From contig JALRMH010000048.1 of assembly GCA_026119935.1 (NCBI GenBank), positions 124,001 through 188,000 of the forward strand: a DNA stretch of 64,000 nucleotides, read 5' to 3'. This DNA is from Endothia cerciana. Its lineage: Eukaryota; Ascomycota; Sordariomycetes; Diaporthales; Cryphonectriaceae. Shown here one piece after another: positions 1 to 10,928 of the stretch (position 1 is the stretch's first letter; each line of letters begins with the position of its first letter). The notes below the pieces were generated by a model that worked only from the letters and a program-made list of their open reading frames with translations, made no database searches and had not been told where the DNA came from. A program made the translations under genes and the position numbers.

Positions 1-1577
1 CTGTCACGGTTGATAGAGCCGAGGAGAAGTCACCACAGGTGCTCTCGGAGGATGCTACTGACATACAGCCTAGTTCTCTTGGTCAGAAGAAGAAAGAGTC
101 TTTTTGGCGTACTGTGCAGCGTTATATTTGGGACGATCCCGATAAAACGGCCGATGAAAAGAAGTTCCTCCTGAAGCTGGATATCTTTCTATTAACGTAC
201 ACGTGTCTCGGCTACTTTTGCAAAAATCTTGATCAAGGTACGTAATGATCTATTGGCATCCTGTTAAATTATATGCAAAGATTCTCAGGAACTGATATTT
301 CTGCAGCAAATATCAGCAACGCCTACGTTTCAGGCATGTCAGAAGCTATTGGCATGGGCGGCAACGAACTAACGTACGCTGGGAATGTCTTCACGGCGGG
401 CTATGTCATCAGTCAGATTCCTGCTGTCATTCTTGTCACCAAAATCCGGCCATCCTATATCATTTCAACTTTGGAAATACTCTGGTCGATCTGTACTTTC
501 TGCTCCGCATCAGTCACAAATGTGTCGCAGCTCTATGCTATTCGGTTCCTGGTCGGGCTATGTGAGGGCGCCTTCTTCCCGACCATCATCTACCTTATTT
601 CCAGTTGGTACACTCGAAGCGAGCGAGCGAAACGAGTGACGTTGTTCTATTCGACTACGACTTTTGCAGGGATGTTCTCCGGTTATCTCCAGGCTGGCGC
701 ATACGATGGCCTTAATGGCAAGCTTGGGCATTCAGGATGGCAATGGCTATTCATTGTCTGTGGCATCATCAGCCTCCCCGTCGGAGTCCTAGGATACTTT
801 TTCAACCCGGACTTCCCAGAAAATACGCGAGCATTCTATCTCTCAAAGGAGGAAGCAGCTTTCGCGCAGAAGCGCCTCGTCGACGACGGATACAAACCAC
901 TGGGATCGTCGGCATGGAGCAAGACAAAGATCTTCCGCATCTTTACGACCTGGCAATTCTGGGTCTTGGGCATTTCTTACTTCTTTGTGCAGTGCAGCTT
1001 CCCTTCCCAGCAGCCTTTCTTCGCGCTTTATCTCAAGGCCACCGGACACAACGTCTACCAGCGAAATGTTTGGCCCACCGGTCAATATGCCATCGGTGCA
1101 GTCACCCAGATTGTTGCTGGAATGCTTTCCGATTCCCCGCTACTTAAAGGCCGAAGGTGGCAAGCCATCACGGTCATGCAGGGAGGGACAATCTTTTCGA
1201 CGATTGTGCTCGCCGTTTGGAATGTGCCGATTGGACTGAAATACTTCGCCTTCTATCTTTCATACACATCTGCCGGAGTTCCAGGCCTGTACTACTCATG
1301 GTTCCCCGATTTGATGCCAGACGATCATGAGATGAGAGGATTCATGACGGCGTTTTCGAACGTGTTCTCCTACATCAATCAGATCTGGTTTCAAGATGCG
1401 GTATGGCGGACTTCAGAGGCGCCGCAATTTAAGCCCGCATTCATTGCCTGCGCGAGCTTTGGGGTGGTGCTAATACTAACGTCTTTGTTAATGCGATGGT
1501 TGGAGTTGAGGGACTCTCGAGGTAGGACAAGGAATGAGGAGCCCATAGGAGAGGACCTTCGGGATGGGACAGTGTAG
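1..1577 (+). CDS. MFS transporter, anion:cation symporter (Dal5/Liz1-like), 5' partial
   Basis: The reading frame is open from base 3, so the start codon lies outside the window. Exon 1 runs to 237, a 51-nt intron spans 238-288 (GTACGT...TTCTCAG), and exon 2 runs 289-1577. Splicing joins NLDQ to GTDISAANISNAYVSGM, which matches the first helix and loop of the allantoate/pantothenate/vitamin permeases of the ACS family, where the consensus is roughly LDQTNISNAYVSGM. About 507 residues are present, with around twelve hydrophobic segments and the RFLVGLCEGAFFP motif typical of helix 4. Family members move small organic acids or vitamins across the plasma membrane with protons. The substrate cannot be told from the sequence. 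The family call is firm; the N-terminal tail is incomplete. Confidence 0.9.
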
Positions 1578-1878
1578 TCGTGTCTCGAAAGGGAAAGATT
1601 GGCCAGTCCTTGGGGACTTGAACTTCGACAACATTGTCTTCCATCACGGAAATGAAGCAGGGCTTGTTTCACCTCTTTCGAGAAGCTTTGCGTCGTGACG
1701 CCGAGCTGACGTAGCAAGCTGTCTGCCTGTGGTATCCATATTTCGCGCAGCCTTGCTTTATTGTAGTGATAGTCTGAGGTATAATGAAAGAGCAGCATCA
1801 AGAATTAGAATGAGTCGACCACTCCTTGCAGTCTCATAATGCCACCGGTAGGTCCAAGTACACATTCCTCGAAAACAT
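1578..1878. other. Short convergent intergenic region
   Basis: The spacer separates the convergent 3' ends of the transporter and the subtilase. It should hold both 3' UTRs. I see no further coding signal, although the antisense strand is open by chance over part of it. Confidence 0.5.
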
Positions 1879-4800
1879 CTATAGCGGCAGGACGGTGAAG
1901 TTGTTCGTATAAGTTGACCATCCTTGCGAAGACGCTGGGTCTCCAAAAGGCAACAGAGCTGCCAAACGCATCCTTTTTACAACCAATTAAGTCAGCGTCA
2001 GACCCTCAAAAGTCCATGACAAAATCTGGCGACGCCAATTGGTCTAAGGAGACTCACACGTAATTGCCGGGTTGGATCTGGCTTCCATTTGCAAGCCCCC
2101 CAAACCACCAGTATTCCTCATCGTCAACATCCACCGTTGACCGGGCCAGGTCTGTCAAAGGGAATGCAATGGTGGTGTTCGGATCCACAGAAGCATCGTA
2201 AGTGGTGACCTCGCCAGAGTACTCCCAGTAAGTGACTGAACCAACGTAGCCAATTTTTCCGATCACAGGCGGATATGACCATTTTGACTCCGTCCAATCT
2301 TCTTCGAAGATCTTCACAAAGGCTTCGGTCAGTGTCTCTCACATTTTGAGCCAAAAATAAGGGAGAAGAGATGACAAGTAGTAGAATGGACTCACATCCC
2401 ACCGTAGCTGTTCGGTACCCCATTGTGTTCGAACGAACAGCTGAGGGAAGTCCTGCGAAACCGTTGAAAGATTGAATGTGAACCTGAAGATAGGATTAAA
2501 CCAATGCACTCATTCCTTCTCCAGGACAATTAGAACTACTCACGAAGACTTGTCGCTCATGTTGGTAGCGCTGAGCCCAGATACCACGTAGGGATAGCCA
2601 ACCTGCCACTGGTTGGTAATTGTTTGTTCGAGATTTCCAGCAATACCTGAGGTAAGTTAGCTTACTCAGAATGTATTCACAATCAAGCCAGAAACACGAA
2701 TTTGCAGTTGTCCCGCGTCATAGGAGCACGTACCGAGGTAAGGTATTGATAATGATTCACCAAGACTTGAGTTGATTTGGATCTTTCCGCTATACAATGG
2801 GAGGTTGTCAAATCCTTCTGGGTACGCGAATTCAAAACTGAAGATAGCTTAGTAATGTGAAGGCAACGATACCTATGGAGTTGTAGAATAGACAAAGACT
2901 CAGTGATTCCGACTTACGACACAGTACGGGTTTCTCCAGCTGCCAGGGTCGCAGCTGATGGCAACGAAACGCTCGGCTTTATCTCGGTCGGCACCAGCTC
3001 CACAAAGTCTATCGGCCTCGGCGTGGTATCGTCACTCGAATCCGCAGGAAGCCAAGTCTCAAATCCTGCGGCGTCCTGGACATCGTATGTGTACGTTACC
3101 GTCTCTTCGGCAGCATTGGTGATCTCGACGGAATGAGAAACGACGAAATGTTGTGTGTCGTTAAGCGCAAACTTTGCATATGACAGAGATGATGTGAAGT
3201 CTAGCACTTTGGTTGCGTTGATGATCCCTGTACCAACTTGTGCCGTGGGCGCGTACATGCCGTAATTCGTCAAGGTTTGGCCGTCGAAATACGGGAGCGA
3301 CTGACCGCTCGAGATGATGCGCATTATGAGCTCGCTAGCACTAAAGTCGGAGTTATTCTTACGGCCGCCGAAGTGCCCAATGTACAAAGCCGCCACTCCT
3401 GCGATGTAAGGTGTCGCCATCGAAGTTCCGCTGAGTACGGCGTAGGCGTCTGTTGGATATGTACTGAGAATGTCACCTCCAGGAGCAGCGATGTCCGGCT
3501 TGATGTTTAAATCGTACAAAGGGCCCCACGACGTGTAGTAGTTTGGGAGCCCTCCATCGCCTATTGGGTTGGGCATTCCAACAAAGTAGTTGTCTGAGGT
3601 GATCGTCGTAAAGTCTGCTATCACACTTCCGCCTGAGCTGATGGTATCAATTATAGAGGCTCCAGCATCGGCTGAGACGACGCCTGTGAAACCTCCAGTG
3701 GGGCTGTAACCAGGAATGTCGAGCGGATCGTCTCCAAGATACCACAAGGTAACATGACTGCCCGCATCTTGGACGTTAGTCTGCTGAACACTGCTGTCGC
3801 AGTCTCCCACGCGGACTAGCGTGATTTTGCCTGTGAGGTTCACGCTGAGTGGTTCACACGCGTCAGTCGCTGAGCTCGTATTTAGGGAGAGGGCGTAGAT
3901 AGGGAATCCCGCTGTTGATTTCAATTGTCAGTCAAGACGTCCACGCAGTGATGTTCCTACAATTGAAAGAGTTTCAATAGCCCCCCCCCCCCCAATTAAA
4001 GGACAACAATGAATGCTTTTGATACAGCCTCAGTGAAAGCAGGGGCCGGACATGAGCTGCTATGAGAACGATGAAAATCTGTGGTCTCAAAATGACCATT
4101 TACTTACTGTATGTATATGGAATCGGCTCGAATCCTGAGTAATAACCGATCGCGGCAGAACTCGACTGGTTGCTCACTGTGAAATTGGCGAGGAAGGCAA
4201 TCTCGGCCGTCGTCTCTGCTTCAACTGAAGCTACGGCAAGGACATTTTGCCCGGAAGATCCGTCTGAGGTGTAGTACGGCCCCTCTACTCCATCGTTGCC
4301 GCCCGCGATAGTGACAATGACTCCTTGCTCTGCAATACGTGAGGCTACGACTGCCCACGCGTCGCTGGACCAGCCGCCGGCACCACCCACGCTGCACGTA
4401 ATGACGTCGGCGTCCGCCTGGTAAGCCATGAGAAAGGCTTCGATAAGTATGTCCTCGGTCGTGTCGTCGAGGTCAGTGAAGACTTTGTACGAGAGCAACG
4501 TGGCTGAAGGGGCGACTCCGACAAAGATGCCATTGGGAGCTTGACCGACAGCAATACCAGACACATGCGTTCCATGGCCGATTTCATCCATAGGGTCGTC
4601 GTCTGGCTCAAGGTCACAGCCTGTATCTGGCCAGCATCCATCACCCACGAGGTCATAACCACCCGCGACCTTGCAGCCGGCTCCGAAGCATCCACCAAGG
4701 GCAGGGTGGGTGTATTGTGTACCTGTGTCGACCACCGCGATCACTGCACCCTCGCCAAGAATACCTGCGGCGTGAAGGGTGTCGACTCCGGTTTGTGAAT

Positions 4801-5263
4801 GTACAGAGTAATTGCTTGAAGCAGCCTGACCTGCTGCATCTGTGGCGGTCCATGCCCGGGAAGGAATTGATGTGTCGAGCGTGATGATCTTCGAGGTCCA
4901 TGCTTGAGCCACTGAAGTAAAGTTTGAGAGAGAGTCGACGTTCTGACTGGTAGATTCGACACTGACACCGGCGAAGATAGCCGTGTCGAACACGCGCAGG
5001 ATGGTTGTTCCGGGCTGTGCTGCTATGCTGTCCTGGATGGCAGTGTAGTCTGATCCCTACATCATGCGCCATGGTCAACACAACACTCTCCTCCACTTGC
5101 ACTTTGTTGAGAGTTTCTGGTCACATACTTGTTCAAATTCAATGATGTACCGCTTGGCCTGGAGAGCAGTGTCATTCGAGGCGTTGGCAGGCTGCAAGAT
5201 ATTACGACGGCTGACAGCCAGCACATTACTGCCGAGGGACAGGAGCAGGTAAAAAATCTTCAT
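1879..5263 (-). CDS. Secreted subtilisin-like serine protease with PA insert and Fn3-like C-terminus
   Basis: Eight exons: 5263-5129, 5056-4108, 3911-2918, 2837-2734, 2646-2544, 2483-2396, 2335-2058 and 1972-1879. They sum to exactly 915 codons (914 residues), and every phase agrees. The N-terminus (MKIFYLLLSLGSNVLAVSRR) is a signal peptide, followed by an I9-like propeptide (RYIIEFEQ). Catalytic residues are Asp about 155 (AVVDTGT), His about 206 (HGTHVSG) and Ser about 525 (GTSMATP). A PA-like insert lies before the Ser region (LVRVGDCDSSVQQ). The C-terminal third is the Fn3-like domain of the C5a-peptidase/Vpr group (PLYSGKI, SLGESLSIPYLG) and ends in LLPFGDP...NNFTVLPL. Such enzymes degrade extracellular protein. 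Exon 8 would be missed by simple ORF calling. Two GATAAG motifs lie upstream (5299-5304, 5813-5818), compatible with nitrogen regulation but unproven. Confidence 0.93.
3981..3993. repeat. C13 homopolymer inside subtilase intron 2
   Basis: Thirteen consecutive C on the + strand (G on the transcribed sense) sit inside the 196-nt intron 4107-3912, which is clearly longer than the gene's other introns (60-87 nt). Confidence 0.95.
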
Positions 5264-7603
5264 GATGTGATTTCGATGATACGCCGGTCACGGTGCCAGA
5301 TAAGTAGCAGTGACTTGACCGAAGAAATGAGAGATGGTTTGCACCAACTTGAGCAGGCTTCGGCGTGTATGCTAGGGCCATGATGAGGGTTTTATGTCTT
5401 CCGGAGTCCACGACAACTTGCTTATCATCGCGGGATGTTGGCCCTTGTTTCGACCTCGGCTGAGCGCGTGGGAAAATCGTTCTAGGAGTCGTTGACACCA
5501 TCTGTGGATTAGTGTTGACACTGCGAAAGCTACTATTCAGTAGATCAGACAATGGACATCCGTCTCTTCCGATGTGCCGCTACATTCGCACGCGGAGATA
5601 GTCACGATGCCGTTCGATGTTAGGTTATAGAAGCGATACCGATAGTTGTTGATGCAGGGTCCAGAAAGTCGTCCCGCTCTAATCAGAGTCGGCCCGCGTA
5701 TCGTTTGGAGTGTGACAAAACGTACGCAAGATAGTGTGCTATTTATTTGCTAAATAGATTCTTGCGTGATGGTTGCCGTGATGGTGTTGACTTCATGACA
5801 GCAGCACGAAAAGATAAGGCTGCAGGAACAACACAGAAAGGTGGGAAAGGGATCCATGCGCACTGCACCACTTCGCTGTGCTAAAAGTAAATCCTCAATA
5901 ATCAGTATTAATATTCATTAGCACTGTTCAGGACTCGGATCCGGACTCGGGCCCAGACACCCGGCTCGTCCAAGCCTCGGCGGAGATGCTCTGGGAACCC
6001 ATCATGCGTCGTGGCGGAGAGCTGCATGGCCATTCCCACCACACCGCATATTCGAACATCAGTATGCGCGGAGATGTATGCTTGCACACGTTACATCTTC
6101 TAAGCGCTAGTCATAGCATTCAGGACTCGGGCGGTACACATATTTGGAGACGATTTCAAATCTCGCCAGGTCATAAGGAATTGCGACCACGGCGGTGGTT
6201 GTTGAGAATTTTCAGTTCTGAGTAGTTTCTAGGGTGTCTATCTTTCCAGTCTCCCCTCTACAGCATGAAATAACCCGATGCTGGGTTAGGTGAGCCCTGA
6301 ATGCCATGTCGGCTATCCGGAAAAGGAAGCTCGTGTGATCTCTTTCCAGCATATGCATGGGTTGCAGTACCGGCGTCCACGAGCATGAGGACCCTCTGAA
6401 TGTTACCCAACGAGCGATAAAGATGTATATCTAGAGCGTCCTCATGCGTCATTTCCGTCCTCGCCTGAGGTCTTCTGACTGCTGACTGCTAACATCTCAG
6501 AGATACCCAGGCACACACGGAACATTGGGGTTCCGGCTCGGTTGTCTAGACGAGGATCTGCACAAGACTTGGGCGAGTGGTGTGGTGACAGATAGATACA
6601 CTTAGTTAAGGCCAGGCGGCGGTAATCTTGCTCGCCCAATATTTAGATACTCAAGTCATCGTGGCGGTGCGCACCCCCCCCCCTCCCGGCAGTGTGCCAG
6701 GAAAAGGAGTGACGAGATGTTTAATATCACATGACAGCATCGAAGCATGAGGCAATCGAATAGATTGAGCTGCATAATTACTGAAACAAGTCGGATGCGT
6801 GAAAAGTATAATGACACATATTCTTCTGATCTCCTCATATCTGATGCGATTGAGGTTGGCAGTCTTTGGGTAATCCATAATTAGCCCGAGATGGCATGTC
6901 AAACCTGCCAGAAAAGCCTGGCAAGTCTTGTGCGAAATTCCGATTACTTACGTTATGTGCATTGCACATTAATGTGGATCGAAGCTTTCGTGGAAGAAAG
7001 AATAAGAGGAAGAAACTGTGATGAATTTCCAAGTCTTATTCGCTCTTAGACCGCAACCTCCTCATATTGAGAGATAGTCAAGTACCAAGATCATCGGAAA
7101 ACAGATGCCAGACAAAGCTTGACGAACTTCGACCGCGGAGATTCGTCCCCCTTCCGACGTTTCTCGGAAATTTTATTTTATTTCTTTATAACTTCGCAGG
7201 CTCGATCAACCGGCGTGACAACAGCAAGGCTGCGCATATTGAGATTTTTTCAAGGAACGCATCCTGGTAGAGGTGAATGACTGAATGTTCATGATCTATG
7301 GGTGCCAGCTACCGCGTTCGACTTGGCAGGATGCAATGTCCGGCCCCCACCCCCCGCAAGAACGTGCTGAGTTACATGATCGCTGAAGATACTTGTTTTG
7401 CTAAGGAATCCGTCGCCGGGCTCGCCTCCTGTGGGCGGTTGTGGTACGAGCCCTCCGCTGCGACGCTTGTTAGCCTGGGATAAAACTATGAGACGGGAAT
7501 CGGCGTTGTTGGAAGGGCGGGGTTGAAGAATGATTGTGGAAGCGTACTATGGTATCATGGGTCTCATTAGTCCCATGTAATGTCACAGCCCCACTGTATT
7601 ACC
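5264..7603. other. 2.3 kb region without recognisable gene
   Basis: The first few hundred bases should be the promoter and 5' UTR of the subtilase, with GATAAG motifs at 5299-5304 and 5813-5818. The rest has only short ORFs with no family resemblance. A C10 tract lies at 6674-6683. I see no transposon ends or RNA gene. Confidence 0.5.
6674..6683. repeat. C10 homopolymer, intergenic
   Basis: Ten C in a row followed by TCCC, within gene-free DNA upstream of the subtilase. Confidence 0.95.
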
Positions 7604-8107
7604 CTACCCCTGATCATTTTCCACCACTTTTTCCACCGCATCTTCCTCCACCGCATCTCCTACCACCGCGTCTTCTACCACCGTATCTTCTTCCACCGCT
7701 TCTTCCTGTGCCACATCTTGTTGTACTGCATCTTTCATCACAGCTATGACCCCCCCGTCTTCTACCTCTTTTTCAGCCGTTTTGTTGGCCTTCCCTTGTC
7801 GTCGATTAGCTCTTGAGTGCTTTGGGTCTCTCCCTCTGTTTTGAAACTTTGTCTCAATGCCGTTTTTCAACGTGTACTTGATTTGGGCGCGGGTAAAGCC
7901 AGTGGCTCTGCGAATCTCTGCTGGGCCGAACTTTGCATCTTGTGAGAGTATAAGAATACGACGACGGTCTTCTTCTCGAAGCTGCTTTGTATGAGTTCCC
8001 TTAGGCCGTGTCATCATCGTAGTCGTTGCTGGTGTTGGTTGCTGTTGGATTGGAGAGAAAGAAGGAAAAGACAACATGTTTACAAATTCCAACAGATGAC
8101 GTTGCAT
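7604..8107 (-). CDS. Small HTH protein with acidic pentapeptide-repeat tail
   Basis: Single open frame of 167 codons with a true ATG at 8107; internal ATGs at 8077, 8017 and 8014 are alternatives. Residues about 33-85 (RPKGTHTKQLREEDRRRILIL, DAKFGPAEIRRATGF, AQIKYTLKNG) look like the N-terminal homeodomain-like helix-turn-helix of fungal Tc1/mariner-type transposases. No DDE/D catalytic domain follows. A basic linker (GRDPKHSRANRRQGKANK) leads instead into about 50 residues of acidic repeats (EEDAV, VEDAV, GDAVEEDAVEK) encoded by a 15-bp tandem repeat. It may be a domesticated DNA-binding fragment of a transposase or a decayed copy. The family is suggested only by the HTH pattern; expression is unknown. 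Confidence 0.55.
   Translation of the reverse strand: MQRHLLEFVNMLSFPSFSPIQQQPTPATTTMMTRPKGTHTKQLREEDRRRILILSQDAKFGPAEIRRATGFTRAQIKYTLKNGIETKFQNRGRDPKHSRANRRQGKANKTAEKEVEDGGVIAVMKDAVQQDVAQEEAVEEDTVVEDAVVGDAVEEDAVEKVVENDQG
7633..7737. repeat. 15-bp coding minisatellite, about seven units
   Basis: Units resemble CCACCGCATCTTCCT on the + strand. The first five are well conserved and the last two diverge. On the minus strand they encode the acidic EEDAV-like repeats at the C-terminus of the HTH protein. Confidence 0.85.
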
Positions 8108-8561
8108 GCAGGTCTATACGGCCCGTGCACCGCCGCAGACACCTGACATGGGTGTTTTATTCCTGGTCGGGTACCAACCATAGTAGAGCCGAGCCACAGG
8201 TGGGCTTCCTTCTACGTGCCAATAATGTCGGAAATTGGACCAACGTGAGTGTTGCGCTTGAGGGCCAACAAAGTTTGAGCCAAACCAGTTTCAACGTCCT
8301 GATTAGAGGCTCTCACAAGCGGGAGTCCGGCGCATCTGCAGTCGCAGTGGAAGGGTTGTCAGGGGGTAGCATTCTGGAGTGCTGACTTTGCCCGGCACAA
8401 GGCGATGCCTGGCGCTAGTGAGGTGGGACGTCACCTCTCAAGCTCGCGACAGACAGCTGCTAAAGCTTAGGCGGCAGATGAGTTCTAACCACTGCCAAAA
8501 ATCAGGCCAGACCGCAAGGCGACGACCGCGTTCCCCTCCTGTTCTTCCTCCCATACACAGC
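8108..8561. other. Divergent intergenic region
   Basis: Shared 5' region of the HTH protein (-) and the EI24-like protein (+). A short pyrimidine-rich run (8530-8552) directly precedes the start codon at 8562. No gene seen. Confidence 0.5.
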
Positions 8562-9580
8562 ATGGCCCCCGAAACCTTCCGGACGAGGCTAAAGAGCCGC
8601 GTTGAGAACTCTCAGTTCCTCAACTACATCTACCGCGCCGGGCGAGCAGCCGCGTATCCCCTCCAGGGCATGTGGTATTTTGCGCGACATCGCGAGTTCT
8701 GGCCGCTGTGGATGGGAAGGCTACTGCCTTTGTCGATCATTTCGTTGATTGTTTACTTGATATTGTTCTTCTTTGCCTACCTACCCCAGGTTGGCCTTCT
8801 GGCGGTTTGGCAGGGCAGCGGGGCATGGTTCAACGCTTTAATCTTGACTCTTGGAGAGGGACAGGTCTTGATCCAGGCATTGTTCGAAGGCTTCTTTGTG
8901 GACGAATGCAGGGTCGATGTATTTGACGTACGTCTATGGAATTCCTGCCCCGAGAGGCTTGTTTGGAGTCAGAAGCTGACGACCCTTCACAGGCAACCTT
9001 GATCAACGAAGGTCTCGTCGACCTCGTCGCTCCCCAACGCCTCCTCCTTCCCGACACGCCCAACTCTGTCAAGATGCTTGGCAAGCCCACTTCGCGCGCC
9101 GAGTTCGCCCCCTGGAGCATCATCCAGCTCGTCGAGCTTGTCGTCTACCTCCCGCTCAACCTCATCCCCGTCGTCGGCTCCCCGGCCTACATCATCATCA
9201 CCGGCAGCAGGCTGGGCAAGCTGAGCTTCCACAGGTGGTACAAGCTGCGCGGGCTAAACCGGCGCGAACGGAAGGCGGAGGCGAAGAAATATACATGGGA
9301 CTCTGTCTGGTTCGGCACGGTGGCTATGATACTCGAGCTGATCCCGCTGCTGGCGTTCTTCTTCCTGTTAACGACTGCCACGGGGTGTGCCCTGTGGGTG
9401 TCGAAGCTGGAGAAGAAGGCTAGGGGCTGGGGTACGGGTAGCCAGGCGAGGGCGGAGGAGGGACAGATCCAGAGAGATGGAGAGGGAACACAATCCGGGC
9501 CACAGGAGGCGAACGGGAGGACGGGTGCGACCGTGGGTGAAGATGAGCCACCTCCACCATACTCGGACGATCCCTTGTAG
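8562..9580 (+). CDS. EI24/Rrt8-like multispanning membrane protein
   Basis: Two exons, 8562-8927 and 8993-9580, separated by a 65-nt phase-0 intron (GTACGT...TTCACAG), give 317 residues. The ATG at 8562 follows a CT-rich leader; the frame is open further upstream but without conservation. The protein has hydrophobic helices near residues 50-85, 170-200 and 245-275. The segments YPLQGMWYF, FFVDECRVDVFD and NEGLVDLVAPQRLLLPD correspond to the EI24-domain family that includes yeast Rrt8 and Lds2, lipid-droplet or outer spore wall proteins. The cytosolic tail is charged and ends with a PPPPYSDDPL motif that could bind WW domains. Role inferred: membrane or lipid-droplet protein; exact function unknown. 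Confidence 0.75.
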
Positions 9581-10408
9581 AATATCGTGAGTCGAATCTC
9601 TGTATTTTTTTTTTATCGTCCGAGGCAGGTCCAAAAAGGCTCTCCAATGAGCTGTCATTGCTCCCAAGTCCACTCTCCCCGAGACTGGAATCATGTCCCG
9701 GTGATGGACGTTGCATCGCTCAAGTCCTCTTCTCGCCCTCCAGATTGTCTTGATATTCATCAATCTGGCTAGGCTAGAGTTCGACATGTAGGACTGTGCG
9801 ACTTGGATATCGACTTTGAGACACTGCAGACAGATGAAAGGGGTATCGTATGGCAGTCCTTCTTATGTCTTGTGGACGACAGCTGTGCGAGATCTTCCAG
9901 ATTCCTCGGTTATATTATAGTATCAACTTCGATGAGGGATCGGGCCTCTTCTCCTGCCTCATTGAACAGGGTGACCGCAGATGAGTCCTCCAAAGACTGA
10001 CTTGATACGGCTAGGGAGCGAGAAGCGACGAGACATCCACGGCTTTGAGCCTGCTCAAGATGGGATTGGGGAATGATCAACGCTGGCTAGTTCACATGGA
10101 AAGATCGTAGCGGTGTTCCATACAAAGTCTCACAATACAAGATGATGCACTCCAAACGAGATCGAGGCTGTCACAAGTGGTTCCCAGAAAACAGCGGTGC
10201 TACCGGCTGTACTCACCCGATTACTTGCCAGGCCCTTCCTCGTCTGGAAGAGACGTTCCTCCATGACAACCGGAAGTCGCCGGGCAGTGGGCTGTGGCTC
10301 GGCTTGAGGTGATTGCTGTTAAGATTTTCCTCAGACTAATTATGACTGCCCGTGGAGGAAGGGCCAGCTGCATGAGATTCGTAGTCTTCGCAGGAGCACC
10401 ACAACCTA

Positions 10409-10423
10409 CCCCCCCCCCCCCCC
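10409..10423. repeat. C15 homopolymer upstream of mucin-like gene
   Basis: Fifteen C, followed by AA and five more C, about 500 bp before the start codon of the next gene. Confidence 0.95.
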
Positions 10424-10489
10424 AACCCCCAGCGCTCCGTCCCGAGGCCAGCAGAGAAACCCTTGCGCTTACACTGCGGGACTGAGGAA

Positions 10490-10760
10490 GACATCGCCCC
10501 TTCCCTTTTCGTCACCTTCCCACTGCCCATCACCTCTTCCTTCAAGGTTCCTTCCTTCTTTCCGGATTCAAGCAGCCACAGGCAGCAGAAATTTTCAGGG
10601 CTGGGTCATCAACCTTCCGTTTCCTCACAGCTTTTGTTCTCATCATCCTGTTCAATCTTTCTTTTGTCACCTTCTCCGTCTCCTCTCTCTTTTCCCCCCT
10701 CAGTCACTCGATCAGCTCGATCCGTCACCTCACCTTCAATCACCTTCCCCATCTCCTCAG
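10490..10760 (+). promoter_or_regulatory. CT-rich leader / core promoter region
   Basis: A 270-nt stretch dominated by C and T on the sense strand, with many CTTCC and TCACCTT runs. Pyrimidine-rich tracts of this kind surround transcription starts of strongly expressed filamentous-fungal genes. Its position 170-440 nt before the ATG fits that role; the start site itself cannot be read from sequence. Confidence 0.5.
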
Positions 10761-10928
10761 CGTGAGCAGCCTACAACGTCATTCGTTTATCAGCAGGTCT
10801 ACCCGTCTTTCTGTTCACAGAGAAGAGATCATCAGACGGTCGAGTCTCCTTGGAGTCTCCTCAGCACCCACGTTGACACATTCATCCCGCGCAGCAGCAC
10901 GGGGCTTCGACCCTTCACGACAATCAGG

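Larger units (their letters stand above)
9581..10928. other. Long 5' region of the mucin-like gene
   Basis: No coding signal over 1.35 kb. It contains a C15 tract (10409-10423) and a strongly pyrimidine-rich strand from about 10490 to 10760. Promoter and 5' UTR of the downstream surface protein are the likely content. Confidence 0.5.
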
